64,000 nucleotides of DNA from Phytoactinopolyspora mesophila. GTDB taxonomy: Bacteria; Actinomycetota; Actinomycetes; Jiangellales; Jiangellaceae. The stretch covers positions 496,001 through 560,000 of the forward strand of contig NZ_WLZY01000001.1 of the NCBI RefSeq assembly GCF_010122465.1, written 5' to 3'. The translations under genes and the position numbers were made by a program. This document shows, piece after piece, positions 24,608 to 32,867 of the stretch. Numbering within the stretch: the first letter of the stretch is position 1; every line of letters begins with the position of its first letter. Below the pieces are notes generated by a model. The model did not search any database, was not told the origin of the DNA, and worked only from the letters and a program-made list of their open reading frames with translations.

Positions 24608-24832
24608 GTCGAGGATTTCGTCGAACTGGCAGAGATCGATCCGATTCACTATCAGCGCAGCTACTACCTGGCGCCGCGTGGCGAGGAACATGAGCACGCC
24701 TATGGGTTGCTCCGCGAGGCGATGAAGGAGGCCGGCCTGGCGGGCATCGCCGCACTCGTCATGCGGAACAAGGAGTACCTGGCCGCGATCCGCGCCAGGG
24801 ACGAGGTGCTGATCCTGAGCACCATGTATTTC
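24608..24832 (+). pseudogene. Remnant of a Ku (non-homologous end-joining) gene
   Basis: Seventy-five codons match the core of bacterial Ku: 'VEDFVELAEIDPIHYQRSYYLAP', 'AYGLLREAMKEAG', 'GIAALVMRNKEYLAAIRARDEVLILSTMYF'. In Ku this segment is part of the DNA-encircling beta-barrel. The first 100 or so residues and the C-terminal part are missing, and the flanking residues in this frame are unrelated. There is no ATG in a sensible place and no ligase D nearby. It is a deletion relic; a functional Ku may exist elsewhere in the genome. Confidence 0.75.
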
Positions 24833-24859
24833 ACCGGAGAAAAGCATCCTGATTCAGGC

Positions 24860-24882
24860 GTTAAAGCCGAGGGTCACGGGTA
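24860..24882 (+). promoter_or_regulatory. Possible sigma-F-like promoter of the SRPBCC gene
   Basis: GTTA, 14 bases, GGGTA precede the SRPBCC gene by about 40 bases. The -35 has one mismatch and the spacing is one base short, so this is weaker than the matches at 21145 and 24151. Confidence 0.3.
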
Positions 24883-24920
24883 CCGGCAAGGTAAGGAAAG
24901 CAAGACGAGAACGAGGAGGA

Positions 24921-25382
24921 ATGATGGCTACGGCTGAAAAGTCGGTCGATGTAGATGTTCCCATCAGAACCGCGTACAACCAATGGACACAGTTCGAGGA
25001 CTTCCCTGAGTTCATGGCCGACGTCGAATCGGTGACCCAGACCGACGACCGGCATCTGCACTGGGTGGTCGACATCGCAGGTGTCCGCCGTACGTTCGAT
25101 GCGGAGATCACCGAGCAGCATCCGGAGGAACGAATCGCCTGGCGTTCTACAGCGGGCACGAGCCAGTCCGGGGTCGTGACATTCCACAAACTCGACGACA
25201 ATTCCACCCGGGTCACGCTCCAGATGGAAATGGAGCCGGAGGGTTTCGTCGAGAACGTCGGCGAGAAGACCGGTCTGGTCTCCCGGATGGTGGACCGGGA
25301 TATCAAGAACTTCAAGGAGTTCATCGAATCACGCCGGGTAGAGACCGGCGCGTGGCGCGGCGACATCCCGCGAGATAACTGA
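24921..25382 (+). CDS. SRPBCC (polyketide cyclase/dehydrase-like) protein
   Basis: A 153-residue START-like lipid/ligand-binding fold protein. It opens 'VDVDVPIRTAYNQWTQFEDFPEFMADVESVTQTDDRHLHWVVDIAG', the usual beta1-alpha1-alpha2 pattern, and ends in a long amphipathic helix (VDRDIKNFKEFIESRR) that closes the pocket. The ligand is unknown; such proteins are common in actinobacterial stress loci. GAGGAGGA lies immediately before two adjacent ATG codons, and either could be used. Confidence 0.85.
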   Translation: MMATAEKSVDVDVPIRTAYNQWTQFEDFPEFMADVESVTQTDDRHLHWVVDIAGVRRTFDAEITEQHPEERIAWRSTAGTSQSGVVTFHKLDDNSTRVTLQMEMEPEGFVENVGEKTGLVSRMVDRDIKNFKEFIESRRVETGAWRGDIPRDN

Positions 25383-25460
25383 TTCCGTTTGCCCCACCCA
25401 CCCCAACCCGCCCCGCCCCAACCGGGCCTGGCCCGCCGCCGCATCCCACGGCCCACCCCC

Positions 25461-25549
25461 GGTGATCGTCAGTGGGATGTGGCGGCTCCAGGGTGATCGT
25501 CAGTGGGGTGTGGCGCCGCCTTGACGACCACAACCCACTGACGATCACC
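25461..25549. repeat. Dispersed hairpin repeat, family A copy 2
   Basis: Two left arms (25461-25482 and 25492-25513) and one right arm (25528-25549), each 22 bases starting GGTGATCGTCAGTGGG and ending TGTGG or its complement. Each left arm has a single mismatch to the right arm. The central triplets differ from those in copies 1 and 3, but pairing is kept. It lies between convergent genes. Confidence 0.8.
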
Positions 25550-25610
25550 GGGGTGGGTGGGACGGCCTAGGGCTGAGCACGCCTTACGCCAGGGATGGGG
25601 AGCAGATGTG

Positions 25611-25937
25611 TCAGCGACCGACCGCCTTCTCGAGTTCACGCTTGGACATCTTGGAGCGGCCTTTGATGTTCTTCTTCTTGGCCTCTTCGTAGAGCTGATC
25701 CTTGGTGCGCCCGCCGGGCCCTTTGCCGGACCGTAAACCGCCCCGGCGCCCGGAGGAGATGTCGTCGGTGGAGGATTTGCTCTTCTGCTTCGCTGAGCCG
25801 GAGCGCGCACGTTCCTTGTTGACGGTACGTGCCGCGATCTCCTCGGCGGTGTCCTCTTTGTAGTCACGGTCTTTCAGACTGGACTTGACGTGCTCGTACT
25901 GGCGTTCTTCCTTCTTGTTCCATTGTTGTTGGGGCAT
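25611..25937 (-). CDS. Basic SAP-like protein (annotated 'plasmid stabilization' type)
   Basis: A 108-residue, very basic protein. Residues 1-45 ('MPQQQWNKKEERQYEHVKSS' then 'DTAEEIAARTVNKERARSG') and the C-terminal 'LYEEAKKKNIKGRSKMSKRELEKAVGR', a SAP/Rho-N-like helix pair that binds nucleic acid, match a widespread actinobacterial family often labelled plasmid stabilization protein. The middle is Ser/Gly-rich and disordered. The real role is unknown; DNA binding is likely. GGAGG precedes the ATG. Confidence 0.8.
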   Translation of the reverse strand: MPQQQWNKKEERQYEHVKSSLKDRDYKEDTAEEIAARTVNKERARSGSAKQKSKSSTDDISSGRRGGLRSGKGPGGRTKDQLYEEAKKKNIKGRSKMSKRELEKAVGR

Positions 25938-25964
25938 TGCTGGCTCACCTCCTGCCCAGCAGCC

Positions 25965-25989
25965 TTACCCCTCGCAGGTGCTTGCTAAC
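25965..25989 (-). promoter_or_regulatory. Possible sigma-F-like promoter of the SAP-like gene
   Basis: On the minus strand GTTA, 15 bases, GGGTAA. One mismatch to the GTTT half; spacing is standard. It ends 28 bases before the ATG, leaving room for the visible GGAGG. Confidence 0.4.
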
Positions 25990-26105
25990 AGGCCGCGAAT
26001 CGCCGTGGCCGCTTGCACGAGGCGCCTTCGCGCCGCATATCGGGCAGCCGCGTGGGTACGTGCCACACATCAGCTGCCAGTGAGCCGAAAGAGGGTGCGA
26101 ACGAC

Positions 26106-27125
26106 GTGAGCAGGCTCAAGGACAAGGTCGTCGTGGTGACGGGTGCGTCGAGCGGCATCGGCCGGGCCACCGCGAACGCTTTCGCGGAGAAGGGTGCCAC
26201 CGTCGCACTCAATGCCCGGCGGTCGGCTGCTCTGGAAGAGGTCGCCGACGAATGCCGGCGCCGCGGCGCGGACGCGGATGTTTTTGCGGCCGATGTCACC
26301 GATGCCGACGCCGTAGATGAGATCGCTCGCGAAGTCGCCGGACGTTACGGACGGCTGGACGTGTGGGTCAACAACGCCGGCGTCAATCTCTTCGGGCGGC
26401 TCGACGACTCGCCGGTCGAGGCGTGGCACCGGGTGGTCGAAACCAACGTCTTCGGCACGTACCACGGCATTCGCGCGGCCCTGCCGTGGATGAGAGAACA
26501 GGGCCAAGGCGTGATCGTCAATGTGTCGTCGCTGCTCGGCAAGGTGAGTTCGCCCTTCATGAGCAGCTATGTGGTCAGCAAGCAGGCCGTACGGGCCTTG
26601 TCGGAATCGGTCCGGCAGGAAGTGCTCGATGTGCCGGGCATCCATGTCTGCGTGGTGCTGCCGGGACCAGTCGACACGCCGCTGTTCGCCTCCGGCGGGA
26701 ACTACATGGGTTTGCGGGTCAAGCCGTTGGCGCCAGTTGTCTCCGCGGATCGGGTGGCCTCGGCGGTCCTCTCATGCGCGCGCCGGCCTCGCAGCGAAGT
26801 CGTCGTCGGGAAGTCCACCGCCCTGGCGCTGCTGGGCAGCAGAGTCGCGCCGGGTTTAGCCGAACGGATCAGCGCGCGCCAGGTCGGCAAAGATCACTTC
26901 GGGACAACACCGGTGCCGCCCAGCAGCGGGAACATCTTCGAACCCAGCTCGGGCGACGCAACCGTGAGTGGGGGATGGACACCCACCGCCGACCACGTCG
27001 GTCCACGTGACCCGCGCTCCGCGTCGGCGGACGGCCGTGGACCGGCTAGGCGGCTGCTGACAGTCGGGGCGGTGCTCGCCGCCGGCGCCGGTGTCGCCGA
27101 AATCGTCCGGAGGCGTCGCGCTTGA
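26106..27125 (+). CDS. SDR family oxidoreductase with C-terminal membrane tail
   Basis: A 339-residue SDR. The cofactor motif TGASSGIG is at residues 12-19, NNAG near 88, catalytic Ser in 'NVSSLLGK', and 'SYVVSKQA' with Tyr and Lys. Beyond the SDR core is a Pro/Ser/Gly-rich linker, then a hydrophobic segment and a basic end (LLTVGAVLAAGAGVAEIVRRRRA). The layout matches the SDR at 11489, and the two are probably paralogues. I use the GTG at 26106, just before the conserved 'SRLKDKVVVVTG'. It is the first gene of an operon with the hydrolase and the 480-residue protein. Confidence 0.88.
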   Translation: MSRLKDKVVVVTGASSGIGRATANAFAEKGATVALNARRSAALEEVADECRRRGADADVFAADVTDADAVDEIAREVAGRYGRLDVWVNNAGVNLFGRLDDSPVEAWHRVVETNVFGTYHGIRAALPWMREQGQGVIVNVSSLLGKVSSPFMSSYVVSKQAVRALSESVRQEVLDVPGIHVCVVLPGPVDTPLFASGGNYMGLRVKPLAPVVSADRVASAVLSCARRPRSEVVVGKSTALALLGSRVAPGLAERISARQVGKDHFGTTPVPPSSGNIFEPSSGDATVSGGWTPTADHVGPRDPRSASADGRGPARRLLTVGAVLAAGAGVAEIVRRRRA

Positions 27126-27904
27126 AGGTCCGCCTAGAGACCGACACGGCCGAGTCTCCCTCGGCTGTGTCGGCCCATGCCCGGATCCGTAGCATCTGGA
27201 TACATTCTCTGCATTGGCCGGCGCCGAATGCGCGCGCGGACGTGGTACTCGTCCACGGATTGGGCGTGGCCAGCCGGATGTGCGCGCCGCTCGGTCGCCT
27301 GCTCAGTGAGAGGTCCCGCGTGTGGGCGCCCGATCTGCCAGGTTTCGGAATGAGCCCGCACACCGGCGTGCTGGGCGTCGAGGAGCACGCGGACTTACTG
27401 GCTGCCTGGGTCGAGGCCAATCGGCTCCGGTCACCGACGATCGTGGGCACGTCATTCGGGTGTCAGGTCGTCGCGGCCGCCGCCGAGCGTCATCCCGACG
27501 CGTGCCGCGCCGTCGTGCTCGGTGCGCCGATCGTGCAGGCCGACAGGCGAACGTGGCGCCAGCAGCTGGCCCGATGGCCGCGGGAAAGACAGTCGATGCA
27601 ACTTCAGAGACTGATCGTGGAGGACTTCGCCCGGGCCGGTCTCCCGCGCGTCATCCGGACCTTCTCCGCTGCGTTGCACGACCGTATCGAGGACCGTGTC
27701 GCCCGGCTCTCGCAGCCGTTGCTGGTGTGCTGGGGCACGCGGGATCCGCTGATGACGAGGGCGTGGGTGGCGGAGCTGGCCGGACGAGCACGCGACGGGC
27801 GGCTCGCGGTGCTCCCAGGGGCAAGACATGCGCTCAGCCACGACAGTCCGTTGCCGTTCGCCCGAGCTATCACTCATTTCGCCGACCAGAACGGAGGCTT
27901 ATGA
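27122..27904 (+). CDS. Alpha/beta hydrolase
   Basis: A 260-residue hydrolase. The oxyanion loop 'VLVHGLGVASRM', nucleophile elbow GTSFG, acid in 'LVCWGTRDPLM' and histidine in 'GARHALSHDSP' give a complete catalytic triad. It starts with TTG overlapping the SDR stop (TTGA) and its own stop overlaps the next start (ATGA), so translation of the three genes is coupled. It may be an esterase, lactonase or C-C hydrolase; the substrate is unknown. Confidence 0.88.
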   Translation: MKVRLETDTAESPSAVSAHARIRSIWIHSLHWPAPNARADVVLVHGLGVASRMCAPLGRLLSERSRVWAPDLPGFGMSPHTGVLGVEEHADLLAAWVEANRLRSPTIVGTSFGCQVVAAAAERHPDACRAVVLGAPIVQADRRTWRQQLARWPRERQSMQLQRLIVEDFARAGLPRVIRTFSAALHDRIEDRVARLSQPLLVCWGTRDPLMTRAWVAELAGRARDGRLAVLPGARHALSHDSPLPFARAITHFADQNGGL

Positions 27905-29343
27905 TGTCCGCGCCGAGCTTTATCGCCAACTTCGACTCCGCCGCGGCCATGGCGCTAGCCAACGCGCGGTATCTCGATGGCCAGAGTTTCGACGCTCTCG
28001 GGCAGCCAGCGCCGTTGAAACCACCCGTCAAGGCGACCGGATGGTTGCCCAGCCGCGCCAAAGAGAAGGTCTTCATCACCAGTGGGGCCTTCGAGACGAT
28101 CACCCCACGGCGGGTGCACCGGATCGATTTCACCGAGGTCGGCGAGTGGCTGTCCGAGATTTATCCACCCGGACCGTACCCTGCGGTGGCGGTGGGCGCA
28201 TCGAACGGCGCGTTGACCCACCTGTACACCGCGCTCGGGATTCCTTGGCTCCCACAGACCATGCTGGTGCCGGTCCGCCAGCGGGTGCACCCGGACGACC
28301 CCGCCGACGCCATGGAGAAGGCCCGGCGATATGGCCACAAGATGATGGAGCACCTGCCGGACCTGCAGCTGCACCATATGCATGACGCGAGCCAGGACCG
28401 GCTGATGGTGCGTGCCCTGACGTACTTCCGGGTCAAACGCCGGGTACTCGGAGCGGACTACGAACGGTTCCTGCGCGAGCGGCTGCAGCCGGGCGGCACG
28501 ATCATCGTTCCGGACTGCCGGCTGACCTGGCGCACCACCCGGATGGGGGAGCGGTACGTCTTTCAGCACGGCGCCCCGGACGGGCTGACCGAAGAGGAAT
28601 ACCACCACGGCAGCCGCCGAGTGGCGGATTACCTGGCACGCCACGACTCACCGGTACGACGCTGGCACGGCCCGGAACTCGATGACGAGACACCGGAAGC
28701 GGAGTGGGGTTTCGAGCGTGCGCTGCTGGACGACATCGAACGCTTCGCACGTGAGAACGGGTACCGGATCCTGCGCATCACTTACGAGCGGCCGTCGGAC
28801 ACCAGCCCGATGGTTGCCGACCTGTACCGGTGGCGAAACGCCGCCAGGCGCGTGCCGGCCAACCGGCTGATGGTCTCGAGCTTCGTGGTGATGGAGCCGT
28901 ACTGGACGATGCGCACCGGCGCGGTGCCGTTCTGGATGAAGTTCAACAGCGAGCCGTCGTTGCGGGAGCTGGACGAATACCTGCGTGAGGCTCCACCGTA
29001 CGACGAGATCTACCTCATGCTGTTCCAGCACGGCGTGGAGTCGCCGGGTTTGCCCAGCAAGAGAGACTGGCAGCGGGTGCTGCGTCACGCGAGCCGGCGG
29101 GGAACCACGTTGGGAGCGGACCTCGATGACTTTCCCCGCGACTTCGCCCATTTCGCCCGATATGACGGCGTGATCCAACGGGAGATCGCCAGCCGGTACC
29201 CGCTGCCCCCGCCGTTGCCGCTGAACGATTTCACCCGCTTCCTGGACGAGCACGGCGATCGTTATGACCTGACCTGGGACGATACAGGCCCGCCGGGAGC
29301 CGGGCAGGCAAGGGAGGGCACGCTGCAGCCGTCCGCACCGTGA
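27901..29343 (+). CDS. Uncharacterised conserved-type protein, 480 residues
   Basis: A soluble protein that I do not recognise. Notable segments are 'PAVAVGASNGALTHLYTALGIPWLPQTMLVPV' (about residues 95-125, a Rossmann-like Gly-rich turn), 'HHMHDASQDRLMVRALTYFRVKRRVLG', 'GGTIIVPDCRLTWRTTRMGERYVFQHGAPDGLTEEEYHHGSRRV' and 'VMEPYWTMRTGAVPFWMKFNSEPSL'. It is rich in Arg, Tyr and Trp, with several invariant-looking His and Asp residues, which suggests an enzyme. The frame upstream of 27901 belongs to the hydrolase region. GGAGG precedes the ATG, which overlaps the hydrolase stop. Coupling with an SDR and a hydrolase implies a shared pathway, perhaps lipid or secondary metabolism. Confidence 0.8.
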   Translation: MMSAPSFIANFDSAAAMALANARYLDGQSFDALGQPAPLKPPVKATGWLPSRAKEKVFITSGAFETITPRRVHRIDFTEVGEWLSEIYPPGPYPAVAVGASNGALTHLYTALGIPWLPQTMLVPVRQRVHPDDPADAMEKARRYGHKMMEHLPDLQLHHMHDASQDRLMVRALTYFRVKRRVLGADYERFLRERLQPGGTIIVPDCRLTWRTTRMGERYVFQHGAPDGLTEEEYHHGSRRVADYLARHDSPVRRWHGPELDDETPEAEWGFERALLDDIERFARENGYRILRITYERPSDTSPMVADLYRWRNAARRVPANRLMVSSFVVMEPYWTMRTGAVPFWMKFNSEPSLRELDEYLREAPPYDEIYLMLFQHGVESPGLPSKRDWQRVLRHASRRGTTLGADLDDFPRDFAHFARYDGVIQREIASRYPLPPPLPLNDFTRFLDEHGDRYDLTWDDTGPPGAGQAREGTLQPSAP

Positions 29344-29505
29344 TCGACGAACGGCTGGCCGGCGCCTCCAGTTCCTCGGGTTCTGACGGGCTCACTGACA
29401 GCTGGCCGTTTGCGAGAGGCGGAAGAATCCGGCCGCGAAGGGTTTCAAGCCAGCAGTAATGGCTACCGAGGGTTGTATAGCCATCCGTCGGCTGGGAGGA
29501 AGATC

Positions 29506-29676
29506 ATGAGCTTGCTCGTCGGTTCCAAGATTGACGAAGTTGATCACGCTATCGACACGTTGCTCGAACAACGGCGTCACTGCACAGATCCATTGGACGT
29601 GCTGCTGGCGAGCGAGAGCATCGACCGGCTGCTGGACGATCGGCTCCAGCTGATGCGCGCGAAGGAAGATGAATGA
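29506..29676 (+). CDS. Small helical hypothetical protein
   Basis: A 56-residue protein: MSLLVGSKIDEVDHAIDTLLEQRRHCTDPLDVLLASESIDRLLDDRLQLM... It forms a probable helical hairpin with acidic and basic faces. GGGAGGA precedes the ATG. A sigma-F-like GGTTT-N15-GGCTA begins about 68 bases upstream. It overlaps the next gene by four bases. Function unknown. Confidence 0.6.
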   Translation: MSLLVGSKIDEVDHAIDTLLEQRRHCTDPLDVLLASESIDRLLDDRLQLMRAKEDE

Positions 29677-30062
29677 GTATGTCGGACGAGCGCCCGCTGG
29701 CAGCAGGTGAGGAGATGCCCGAGGTCCAGGATGCACACCGTGATCCGGGTGCGGATCTGGAAGCCGAGGGTGTCCCCGAAGTGGCCGACGAATCTACCAC
29801 CGGCAAGGGCGAGGTGCCCGAGCCAGAGGAGCCGATCGCACCTGGTGAGACTCCCACCGTGCGCACCGCGAGGGAGATGGGGCAAGGGCCGGAGCACGCG
29901 CCCCGCGGCATTGAGGGTCACCTCGCCGCTGAAGAGCCCGAACACCTGCCGGACCATGGCCCCGGGGCAGACTTCGACGACGACGAGCCGCACCCCGACG
30001 ACCGCACGGGCTCGCCGGAGGAGTCGGCTCTGCACGTCGAGGACGACAGTACGGTCCCCTAA
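29673..30062 (+). CDS. Acidic intrinsically disordered protein
   Basis: A 129-residue protein dominated by Glu, Asp, Pro and Gly, with almost no aromatic residues and no predicted fold. Its ATG overlaps the stop of the 56-residue gene (ATGA), so the two are translated together. The composition resembles hydrophilin-like stress proteins, but that is inference from composition alone. It closes the 26-30 kb group. Confidence 0.65.
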   Translation: MSMSDERPLAAGEEMPEVQDAHRDPGADLEAEGVPEVADESTTGKGEVPEPEEPIAPGETPTVRTAREMGQGPEHAPRGIEGHLAAEEPEHLPDHGPGADFDDDEPHPDDRTGSPEESALHVEDDSTVP

Positions 30063-30069
30063 CCGGCAA

Positions 30070-30408
30070 CTATTGGCGTGTGCGGCGGCGAGAAGGCCAA
30101 GCCCAGTGCGCCGGTCGCGCCAACGACGCCGGGATCGTGGTGGTGGCGTCACCCTGGGCGGCTGCTAGTTGTGGCTGGGTCAGGAAGATTGCGCCGTCGA
30201 GTTCGGCGCGCAGCGGCCCTTCCGGGGTCACCTGGGTGACTTGCTGTCCGGCACCGAAGCAGTCGAACACGGCGCAGCCAGGGAATCCCTGCTCGCGCAG
30301 GCCTGGGCGGATCCCGCAGCTGAAGTCCACGAGTAGATTGGTGCAGGGCTGGACATGGTTCGAGCCTCTTCTGGTTCGGGCCATTGTGCCGGGTCCTCTA
30401 CCGGACAC
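30070..30408 (-). pseudogene. Remnant of a pentapeptide-repeat family protein
   Basis: The segment at about 30215-30350 encodes 'CTNLLVDFSCGIRPGLREQGFPGCAVFDCFGAGQQVTQVT', the conserved N-terminal cap of a group of actinobacterial pentapeptide-repeat proteins. Both the residues before it and the repeat region after it are absent or scrambled; no A(D/N)LXX repeats follow. The remaining frame is Arg/Ala-rich and non-specific. It is a decayed gene between two intact plus-strand genes. Confidence 0.6.
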
Positions 30409-30561
30409 GCCGTTCGAGCGTACGCAGTTCCACGGAAGCGCACGCGGCCACGTCGCGAAGGTCCCATCCTGGCCGACGCGCGGTGGAGCTGGACGGAAAA
30501 GGCACAGCCGACGGCGCGAATTCCTACCTGGCGGTGGCCATCGCTGCTAGGCTCAGCGCCC

Positions 30562-31284
30562 GTGTTGGACCCACGCAAAGCTCTGCCGCGTCGTATCGCG
30601 GCGTTCGTCATCGACGTCATTCCCGGCTTCGTCCTCTTCTGGTCCCTGGTGATCGCGCTCGGAACCGAGATCGGCCAGCGCAGCGGAACGAACATCACCA
30701 TGCGCTTCGAGGTGGTGAACGGCCAGGTGACGGCCGAGCTTTTCGGCACCCTCTACCACCTCGAGGGCGGCGAGGCCACGCTGGTCAGCCTGATCGGGCT
30801 GGCCTACTGGGTGCTGGTGTTGGTGGTGTGGCAAGGGCTCACCGGACGCACCATCGGTAAGAGTGTGATGGCGATCCGGACGGTAAACGCCGCCGGCCGG
30901 CCCTGCGGAATAGGCCGGGCCGCCGTGCGGTGGATCTTCCTGGCAGTGGATGCCTTCCCGTTCATCATCCCGATGCTGGTCGGGTTCATCACGGCTGCTG
31001 CTTCCCAGGACCGTCAGCGAGTGGGAGACCGCGTCGCCAAGACATGGGTGGTACATGCGGACGCCGTCGGGCAGCCGGTCCCGGGCACCGTGCCGGCGGG
31101 CCAGCCAGCGCCGGGCGCGGGCTGGCAGCCGCAATTCGGTGCGCCTCCACCGCCGGAGCCGCCGCCGGCACCGCCGGCTGGCGCACAGACCCCACCACCG
31201 GCACCTCCCACCGGTGGACAGACCCTGCCACCAGCACCTCCGGCACAGCCTGGATCGCCCGAGCGCCCCCCAGGCGCGGTGTGA
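30562..31284 (+). CDS. RDD family membrane protein with proline-rich tail
   Basis: A 240-residue membrane protein. The RDD domain (residues 5-155) has three membrane helices with the typical 'PRRIAAFVIDVIPGFVLFWSL' start, 'GLTGRTIGKSVMAIRTVNAAGRPCGIGRAAVRW' and 'RQRVGDRVAKTWVV'. The last 85 residues are a Pro/Gly/Ala-rich disordered tail with PPPPEPPPAPP-like runs. RDD proteins have been linked to ion transport and envelope stress. I start at the GTG 30562; TAGGCT nine bases upstream could be a -10, giving a leaderless message. TTG at 30565 is an alternative. Confidence 0.85.
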   Translation: MLDPRKALPRRIAAFVIDVIPGFVLFWSLVIALGTEIGQRSGTNITMRFEVVNGQVTAELFGTLYHLEGGEATLVSLIGLAYWVLVLVVWQGLTGRTIGKSVMAIRTVNAAGRPCGIGRAAVRWIFLAVDAFPFIIPMLVGFITAAASQDRQRVGDRVAKTWVVHADAVGQPVPGTVPAGQPAPGAGWQPQFGAPPPPEPPPAPPAGAQTPPPAPPTGGQTLPPAPPAQPGSPERPPGAV

Positions 31285-31371
31285 GCCGGTTGCGCATCCC
31301 GCAGTCGCGGAAGGCCGGTGCGCGCGAAAGTCGCGCGACGCTCCCTGCCCCGGGCACTAGTGTTGAGCACC

Positions 31372-31929
31372 ATGAGTGACGAGCCTCGACCACTGATCGA
31401 CATACTGGCCAGCTACCGTCCTGAAGGCCCGGTCGAAGCCGCCGACGTCGAGCGGATGCGTGACCTCGTACAAACGGCGCAAGACCCGTGGTCACAGTCG
31501 CTTCCGTTGCATGTCACGGCATCGGCACTCATCGTGCATCCGGACAGCCGGCAGGTGCTTCTGCGCTGGCACGAACGCCAGCAGGGGTGGCTGCAAGTTG
31601 GTGGCCACGGCGATCCGGGGGAGAGTGACCCCGTGCAGGTCGCGTTGCGGGAAGGCAAGGAAGAGACCAGCCTGGGCGACCTGACACCATGGCCGGACGC
31701 GGAGCTGGTCCACGCGGTGATCGTTCCGGTCGCCGCGCGTGGCGACGACCCCGCCCATGAGCACGCCGATCTGCGCTTCGTTCTCGCGACGTCGTCGCCG
31801 GAAACCGCCCGGCCCGAGCGCCCGTCGGCGCCGCTGCGCTGGCTGAGCATCGCCGAGGCGCGCGACGTCGTCCAGGAGACGAACCTCCTCGAGACCCTCT
31901 CCCGCACCGAGAAGGTGCTCGCGGGATAG
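31372..31929 (+). CDS. NUDIX hydrolase
   Basis: A 185-residue pyrophosphohydrolase. The Nudix box is GDPGESDPVQVALREGKEET (near residues 81-100), fitting Gx5Ex7REUxEExGU with the catalytic REGKEET core. The N-terminal 40 residues are helical ('DILASYRPEGPVEAADVERMRDLVQTAQDPWS'). The enzyme cleaves a nucleoside diphosphate linked to some group X; the substrate is not predictable. The ATG at 31372 begins the conserved part; the frame opens 54 bases earlier. Confidence 0.9.
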   Translation: MSDEPRPLIDILASYRPEGPVEAADVERMRDLVQTAQDPWSQSLPLHVTASALIVHPDSRQVLLRWHERQQGWLQVGGHGDPGESDPVQVALREGKEETSLGDLTPWPDAELVHAVIVPVAARGDDPAHEHADLRFVLATSSPETARPERPSAPLRWLSIAEARDVVQETNLLETLSRTEKVLAG

Positions 31930-31953
31930 GAGTTGGAACGCCGATGAGAAGAC

Positions 31954-32867
31954 TCAGCTGCTGAGGATCAGGACCGTGATTACCCCGGTGCCGGTCAGCA
32001 CGGCGATTCCCACCACGGCGAAGAGCCAGAAGAGCGGCCGGGCGCCGTCGCCGACCAGCAGCATGCGATAGGGATCGTCGGGGTGGTAGCGCAGCTGGAC
32101 TTGCTGGCCGGGTTCGGCGCGCGCCGGTGCAACGAACCGCGCTCGGACGCCGTTTGCACCTCATGGCCGGTCTGAAGGGTGAATCGGACAACCGGACGAC
32201 GAAGCGTCAGACCCTCCCGGGTGCTCGACGTGCTCTCACCGACGACGAGCCCCTCGGCCACGATGCCCCGGCGGCGCAGCGTCCACACCCGCCCGATGCC
32301 GAAACCGCCGACACCGAGGCAGGCGCTGCCGAGGACGATCGGCGCGGCGAACGGGGCCGCACTCGCCAATGTCTCTTCCTTGGCGACCAGCAGCACCACG
32401 GTGAGGGCGAGGACCAGCACGCCGATGCCGAAAAAGAGGAACAGCACGCCACGGCCATATCCTGCGATCGCCACCTCTTGCGGCTGGGCGGGATCGTAGA
32501 AGACGGTGACGGTGCGGCCCGGCACGACCGAGGACGCATTTGAGCTGACCTTCGGCCTGGTCCGGACGGTCTGCCCGGCCGCGGTGGTGAACTCGACGAT
32601 CGGAGCCTGAACCAAGCCGCGGCGCCGGTTCGCGGTGGATACCGACCACGGCTTCTTGGTGCGCCGGCCCGGGTCTGGGGATCTGTTGTGTGCGCCGAAG
32701 CCACCGCCGGCCACGTCGTAGTGCTCATCCTGGTCAACCACGAGTGCATGGGTCTTGACTCCGCCGGCGCGCAGCGCCCGTTCTCTCCATAGCCGGAATC
32801 CGGCGCCGGCGGTGAATGCAACACCGATCAAAGCCGTGACCAGAACGGCTTCCCACGGCACTGCCAT
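31954..32867 (-). pseudogene. DUF3592-type membrane protein, frameshifted near its end
   Basis: The first 240 codons encode a two-repeat DUF3592-like protein: a membrane helix, then 'VQAPIVEFTTAAGQTVRTRPKVSSNASSVVPGRTVTVFYDPAQPQEVAI', two further helices, and a second repeat 'RPVVRFTLQTGHEVQT'. At about 32125-32140 the frame is lost. The continuation is clear in another frame ('PARAEPGQQVQLRYHPDDPYRMLLVGDGARPLFWLFAVVGIAVL') and ends at TGA 31954-31956 after a last membrane helix. One base gained or lost explains it. It may be a sequence error, since both parts otherwise look well preserved. Confidence 0.7.

Noticed and set aside
27322-27900. N-terminal extension of the 480-residue protein
   Set aside because: These codons overlap the alpha/beta hydrolase in another frame, and a GGAGG-preceded ATG lies at 27901.
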